The notes beneath the pieces are model-generated. The model was given only the letters and a program-made list of their open reading frames with translations, ran no database searches and was not told the DNA's origin. 64,000 nt of DNA from Rhizophagus irregularis (lineage: Eukaryota > Glomeromycota > Glomeromycetes > Glomerales > Glomeraceae): NCBI RefSeq assembly GCF_026210795.1, contig NC_089439.1:3162001-3226000 (forward strand), in the 5' to 3' direction. Shown one piece after another: positions 59,598 through 64,000 of the stretch (the first letter of the stretch is position 1; each line of letters opens with the position of its first letter). The translations under genes and the position numbers were made by a program.

Positions 59598-59999
59598 TCA
59601 CATTTTATTATATTTAGTAACTCGAGGGACTGTATCCTGAATTACGACCAGTGAAGCTACTAAAGCTTCTTGAACAATAGCAGTAGAGGGTTGTTTAGGA
59701 ATAAGATTGCTCGAAGAGGCAGTAATTTTAAATTTTTTAGACCGTTTTGTATTTGTTGCATTAGCAGTATTATCTTTTTCATTAACTCCCTCATGTTTCC
59801 TCTTAGAAGAATTAGAAGTAGAAGTACTTCGTACAGCTCGTCTAGTCCTAGGAACATCTGATATAGTTGCTTTATGAGATACAACCGCAGTAGCATCCAT
59901 AGCGCGTTCTTGAATTCGAGTAGAATGTCTGGTACGTCTGGCATCTGAAGTAGAGTTTTCAGTAGCTTGTTGTTTTGTTTGTGTGTTTTTTTTATCCAT
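59598..59999 (-). CDS. Small basic Ser/Thr-rich protein, function unknown
   Basis: An ORF of 133 residues starting MDKKNTQTKQQATENSTSDA, rich in Ser, Thr, Arg and Lys, with basic clusters (RRTRHSTR, RTRRAVRS, SSKRKHEG, TKRSKKFK) and no hydrophobic core. This looks intrinsically disordered, and the basic clusters could serve as nuclear localisation signals. Codon and base composition are richer in G+C than the flanks, favouring a real or recently real gene. It may be only the first exon of a longer gene, since a GT donor-like site precedes the stop, or a transposon-borne ORF. No family recognised. On the opposite strand and another frame, 60-95-codon frames overlap it and are shadows. Confidence 0.45.
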   Translation of the reverse strand: MDKKNTQTKQQATENSTSDARRTRHSTRIQERAMDATAVVSHKATISDVPRTRRAVRSTSTSNSSKRKHEGVNEKDNTANATNTKRSKKFKITASSSNLIPKQPSTAIVQEALVASLVVIQDTVPRVTKYNKM

Positions 60000-61128
60000 T
60001 TTAAATAGATTTAATAGAATGATTTTCTTTAGCTAATAAAAGAAACGTTGACGCGTGAAAGAAAATATGATATCGTAAAGGAATAAAAACAAAATATTTT
60101 GCGTAATTAAAATAATCAAGAAAGCTTACAGGAAAGTTCTTTTGGGACAGAAAAAAAAATCACTTTTGTAGAAAAAAATGTACGAGTTTTTGATTAAAGT
60201 GGCTTATTACTGGCGATTCTCTATGACGTCATGTAAAAATTATGTAACTAGAGCGTCAGAGAAAGCAAATGGCGTAAACGTTAAAGGTCAAAATGATTTT
60301 CGCAAAGATGTCGTAATGCGATGGCTTAACAAATATTTATCACTCCGAAGAATTTCAGGATTGAATTATTCTAACTGAAAGTTTTAAAGCAAAAATCAGG
60401 GTGAAATTTTGATTGGTGTATTGGTAGAAATTTTAATTATTACTGCAACGATAATTTATGCAAAGAATTTTATGAGTGAAAATCTATTATTGTAATAGTA
60501 AATTTACGCCGAAAGATGAGATTATAGTCAATGGAAATTATAAATTTTTTTGAGAAATAAAAATTTTAATTAATTTCTCCATAACAATAATTATCATAAT
60601 TATCCGAAATCCAACACCCACAGACTTTGTATGGCCTTTCTAAGTAACAAAACATTTTTTTTCACAATTATGATTCATTTGGATATAATATTTTTGAAAA
60701 CTTAGTTCCAGTTTCAGGTTATAAAATCGGTAAAGTATGGTAAACAGTATGGCCCCATCCGCTGCATGAGGAGAGTTTCTTTAGAGTTATTAATGGTGAA
60801 TCAGTATAATACTAGTCTTTGGATGACATCGTAAGAGAATTTACTTTAATTTGTTTCTTGTTATTGAATTTTCAATGTTCTTATAATTTTTTCTCGTAGC
60901 TATGTATCAAGTTTGGTGTATGTGATCAGACGCTATTAATAAATATTGCTCAAAATCTACCATAAGATAATGGTAGAAAAAATTTAATGGTGAACGTTAT
61001 TAATTAATTAAAAAAAGGCATAAATTTATACACATACGTACATAAAAATTTTAATAAATAAAAATTTAGAATAAAGATACAAATCATAAAAATATAGCAG
61101 TGGACTTAATTTTGCTAATATTGGTTAA
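60000..61128. other. Gene-free stretch
   Basis: A 66-codon plus-strand frame at 60178-60378 (starts MYEFLIKVAYYWRF) has no recognised features. Otherwise AT-rich intergenic DNA and the presumed 3' region of the BTB-BACK gene. Confidence 0.45.
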
Positions 61129-62343
61129 TCAAACTTGGATTGGTTCTTCACTAAAAAAGAAATCTTTTAATCTGTTCTTTAAACTTTTCCTCTTATCACT
61201 CTTATCCCTATAATATAAATTTACTCCTCTGCTTTCTGGTTTAGGAGGGGGTACAGGATAATTATATAAACTTTCTTCACTGCTTTCACTGCTTTCTCCG
61301 CTTACGTCCGTTTTACTTCTAGGTGGTTGTGTATTCATGTTTGATTGCTTATTTGGCGCCATATGAAAAGTAAGTATGTTATTAATTAAATCTTCGGGTA
61401 ATAATAATTTATATGGGTATACTTTTAATAGAAAATCTTCCGATGATATATGATAAAATCTTATTAAAGGAATGAATCTATAAATAGTTTTCTCCATAAT
61501 CGTGATTTCATCTTTATTCCATTTCTTAACATCTCGTTGAATAGAAGGATTCTGAGCCAAACACCACTTAATCAAACTATCCCATATAGCAATTTCATCT
61601 AATGACAAATCATTCCTTTTTAAGAGTAATTCTAATAAGGGTGCTTTTAAACTAGTAAATTTATCAGAATTAAATAATATTTCTGGTTTTTCACAAATTT
61701 TTTTGTGACAAAAATTCCATAAATCCGTAAAATTTTTACGTTGATAAACCATTTCAAGAATTTCCGAAGGATTTTGTTGTAAAAATTTATATTGATGCTC
61801 AATCAAGTAGTTTTGAACGCAAGTTATTAACGTTGGAATGTTAAATTCATCCATTGCAATCAAAAGGTTTAGTATGTCAAGACCCTGTAGTTTCGTCAAA
61901 TTGACTTCACCACAATAAATAAACCTAAATATAGCAATATATAAATATATCGTTTTATATAAATAGAAATAATTTTATATGAATTACCTTAAGATAATTT
62001 CAAAATATCGAGGTGAAATATTGGGTTTTTTAAAAATAAATTTTCCATTTTCTTTCACGCTCCAATCTGTTGCGGTACGGAAATATTGTGACCTAGCACG
62101 TAAAATAAGTGAATGCGCATGCATTTCTTTTAATTCTTTACCAACGTAGAAAATAACGTCATATCCTTCTTTAGTTTTAAATAAATTTTCAAAATCATCA
62201 GCAACTTCCTGAGGATATTTGAAAAAGTTTACTTCATTCTTTTTGAAAGACGTATCATTGGGAAATTCCGAAACATCCAGGTCATTTGGAAAATCCGAAA
62301 TATCCGGGTTTTTTGGAAAATCCCAAGCATCCGGGCTAGCCAT
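61129..62343 (-). CDS. BTB-BACK domain protein without TLDc
   Basis: Two exons on the minus strand, 62343-61988 and 61924-61129, joined at residue 119 (FEIILR-FIYCGEVN), 383 residues. The intron of 63 nt sits at the same BTB position and phase as in the cluster at 35.9-45.1 kb, so the genes are related. The BTB domain (about 45-130: YDVIFYVGKELKEMHAHSLI, SQYFRTAT) is followed by a BACK domain (about 145-265). The N-terminus holds three short repeats (DAWDFPKNP, DISDFPNDL, DVSEFPNDT). The C-terminus is Ser/Glu-rich (SGESSESSEES), then Pro-rich (PVPPPKPES), then basic; no TLDc domain follows. Likely a ubiquitin-ligase adaptor or scaffold, by domain content only. Divergent from the kinase-like gene 674 bp away. 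Confidence 0.85.
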
Positions 62344-63017
62344 TTTTCTTTTTTTTTACGATAGAAGAAAGAAAAAAATTTGTGCATGGTGATCACAGCC
62401 ACTTATAAATATTCATTTATTCGACGTGCACTAATATGTATTTTCATTTACTCAAAACAAATCACATGATGTGATTAGATTGTCAGCCCGCATTACAATG
62501 AATTCGTTAACCGTAGAATAATCACTTTAGAACCGCTTTTAAATTATGGCGCTTCGCTTCAATACTTCTTAAGATTTAACGATTAAAAAGTGTGATTAAC
62601 AGTTAATCAATTTTGTGTACACGTTTGCCCAAATAAAAAAATTTTAACCGACGTGTTACATATTCTTGTTCATCAGACTAAAGGGGGATTCGTTTATTTT
62701 TGAAAAAACCGACGTGTTGTTCATCAGATTAAAGGGTAATCGTTTATTTTTGAAGAAACCGATGTGTTACATTATTCTTTCTTGTTCATCAGAATAAAGG
62801 GGAATCGTTTATTTTTTTTGAGGAAACCAATGTGTTACATATTCTTGTTCATCAGACTAAAGGATTTTTTTGAAGAAACCCGATGTGTTACATATTTTTG
62901 TACATCGGACTAAAGAATCGTTTATTTTCGAAGATCACATATCTTTGCTATATTTGCGTTATTTTTAATATTTAAATAAAGAATAAAAGTTTTATTCTCG
63001 CAAAAATATTAATCATC
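62344..63017. promoter_or_regulatory. Shared intergenic region between divergent BTB-BACK and kinase-like genes
   Basis: The two start codons are 674 bp apart and point away from each other, so this segment must carry both promoters. It contains the tandem repeat at 62648-62935. No TATA box can be singled out in such AT-rich DNA. Confidence 0.5.
62648..62935. repeat. Five-copy 50-68 bp tandem repeat in the divergent promoter
   Basis: Units start at about 62648, 62709, 62759, 62827 and 62880 with CCGATGTGTTACATATTC-like sequence, then TTGTTCATCAGACTAAAGG, and usually close with AATCGTTTATTTTTGAAGAA. The last unit ends about 80 bases before the kinase-like start codon. Confidence 0.9.
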
Positions 63018-64000
63018 ATGTCTTATAGTACCGAAATTGAAGCTATAGATAATTCAAATGAGAGGATTAATTGGATTGAGGAAGCTATTTCAAAAAAACA
63101 TATTAAATTTTATGAATATAAACATTTTAAGAACATTAAAGAAATTGGTTCCGACGGAATTGGAAAATTCTATCGTGCAAATTGGAAAAATTTTCGTGAA
63201 CACTTAGTATTGAGATCATTTTATAATTTTAATAATAAAATTATTAAAGAGATTGTTTGTGAGGTAATTATAATATAATACACATTGTACTAAGCATAAA
63301 CCTACGTTCTTTTATATGTATATTTAATATAAATTTCTATTTTAGTTTAAACTTCATCGTGAAGTTGATTTTTATGATAATATTATTCGTCTTTATGGTG
63401 TTACAACTATCACTCAAGGTACAGTATAATAAATATTTTAATAATTTTACTTTTAGTACTTTTCGTAATTTTATTTCTTACAAACTTTATTTATTAAAAA
63501 AAAAATTTTTTTTTTCTTGTTTTTAATTAGAAAATCAGAATGATCAGTTAAAACCATATTTATTAGTAATGGAATATGCTAATGGTGGTACTCTACAAAA
63601 CTATTTAAAGAGAAATTCGATTAAACTCACTTGGAATGATAAATTTAACCTGGCACTTCAATTGGCTTATGCCGTATCATGTTTACATGATAAGGGAATT
63701 ATACACCATGATTTGGTAACGATTCATTTATTAATTATATTTATTGTATTATAAAAAATAATTTTATTTATATTTATTCATTTATTTAATGTTAGCACCC
63801 CAATAGTATTTTGGTTCGTCGAAATGTTATCAAATTTGCTGATTTTGGATTATCGAAAAGAATTGAAGAAATATCCAAACTTCAATCAATAGGGATAATT
63901 CCTTATATTGATCCAAAAAGATTTGATAGACGAAAAAGTATTGATAATAAAGTAAATCCGTCGTTAGATAAGAAGAGCAATGTTTATAGTGTAGGAATGA
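63018..64000 (+). CDS. Protein-kinase-like protein, probable pseudokinase (3' end beyond window)
   Basis: Four exons visible: 63018-63263, 63346-63418, 63531-63715 and 63796 to the window end, 236 residues seen. Overall order is that of TKL-type kinases expanded in Rhizophagus: a glycine-loop region, VMEYANGGTLQNYLK hinge, LHDKGIIHHDLHPNSILV catalytic loop, FADFGLSKRI, and GIIPYIDPKRF. Key residues deviate. The glycine loop is GSDGIG (44-49), the beta-3 Lys is Arg66 (LVLRSF), the catalytic loop is HHD (165-167) with Asp167 kept, the Mg-binding Asn is Ser172, and the subdomain IX Asp is Asn230 (SNVYSVG). The alpha-C Glu82 and DFG (184-186) remain. Loss of both the ATP-positioning Lys and the Mg-binding Asn suggests little or no catalysis. 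No stop or frameshift is seen, so the gene appears maintained. C-terminal domains are unknown. Confidence 0.8.

Overview
The window looks like nuclear DNA of an arbuscular mycorrhizal fungus, most likely Rhizophagus (Glomeromycotina). I infer this from the strong AT bias outside genes, short GT-AG introns of about 60-110 bases, an expanded BTB-BACK-TLDc family, a TKL-type kinase-like gene with an HxDLHPN catalytic loop, and large tracts of decayed transposons. No species assignment was tested. The genome appears gene-poor here: ten coding or partly coding loci occupy under a quarter of the window.

Layout. 1-12.05 kb is repeat-rich: a pogo-type transposase relic cut by a second element, a ~700 bp terminal-inverted-repeat (TIR) element, two small TA-flanked MITEs, a 13-copy ~102 bp tandem array bearing splice-like signals, and a decayed multi-frame gene relic. 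12.05-14.53 kb holds an intact eight-exon cytosolic phospholipase A2-like gene (+). 15.5-16.0 kb is a decayed coiled-coil coding relic (-). 18.5-20.0 kb is an intronless O-fucosyltransferase-like type II membrane protein (-). 20-35.8 kb has no gene I can support; it is extremely AT-rich and full of foldback and TIR elements, including a palindromic element interrupted by a hAT-like insertion.

35.87-45.34 kb is the main feature: four head-to-tail BTB-BACK-TLDc genes (+). All share a phase-2 intron at the same place in the BTB domain. The last two share flanking DNA, so they arose by a segmental duplication of about 2.5 kb, and the fourth has lost its TLDc domain through an internal deletion and stop codons. 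47.58-49.50 kb is an eight-exon FIST-domain gene (-) with a 14-nt microexon. 49.5-61 kb is again transposon debris (LINE, Helitron and hAT relics), with one 5'-truncated LINE copy bounded by a 19-bp target duplication, and a small basic ORF at 59.6-60.0 kb. At the right edge a BTB-BACK gene (-) and a kinase-like gene (+, cut by the window end) diverge from a shared 674 bp region carrying a five-copy tandem repeat; the kinase-like protein has lost several catalytic residues and is a probable pseudokinase.

The BTB-BACK proteins are plausible adaptors for cullin-3 ubiquitin ligases and the kinase-like protein a plausible signalling scaffold, but the sequence gives no direct evidence that these genes act together. 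Exon boundaries were set by hand from splice consensus and frame continuity. No database search was run; all family names rest on motif recognition.
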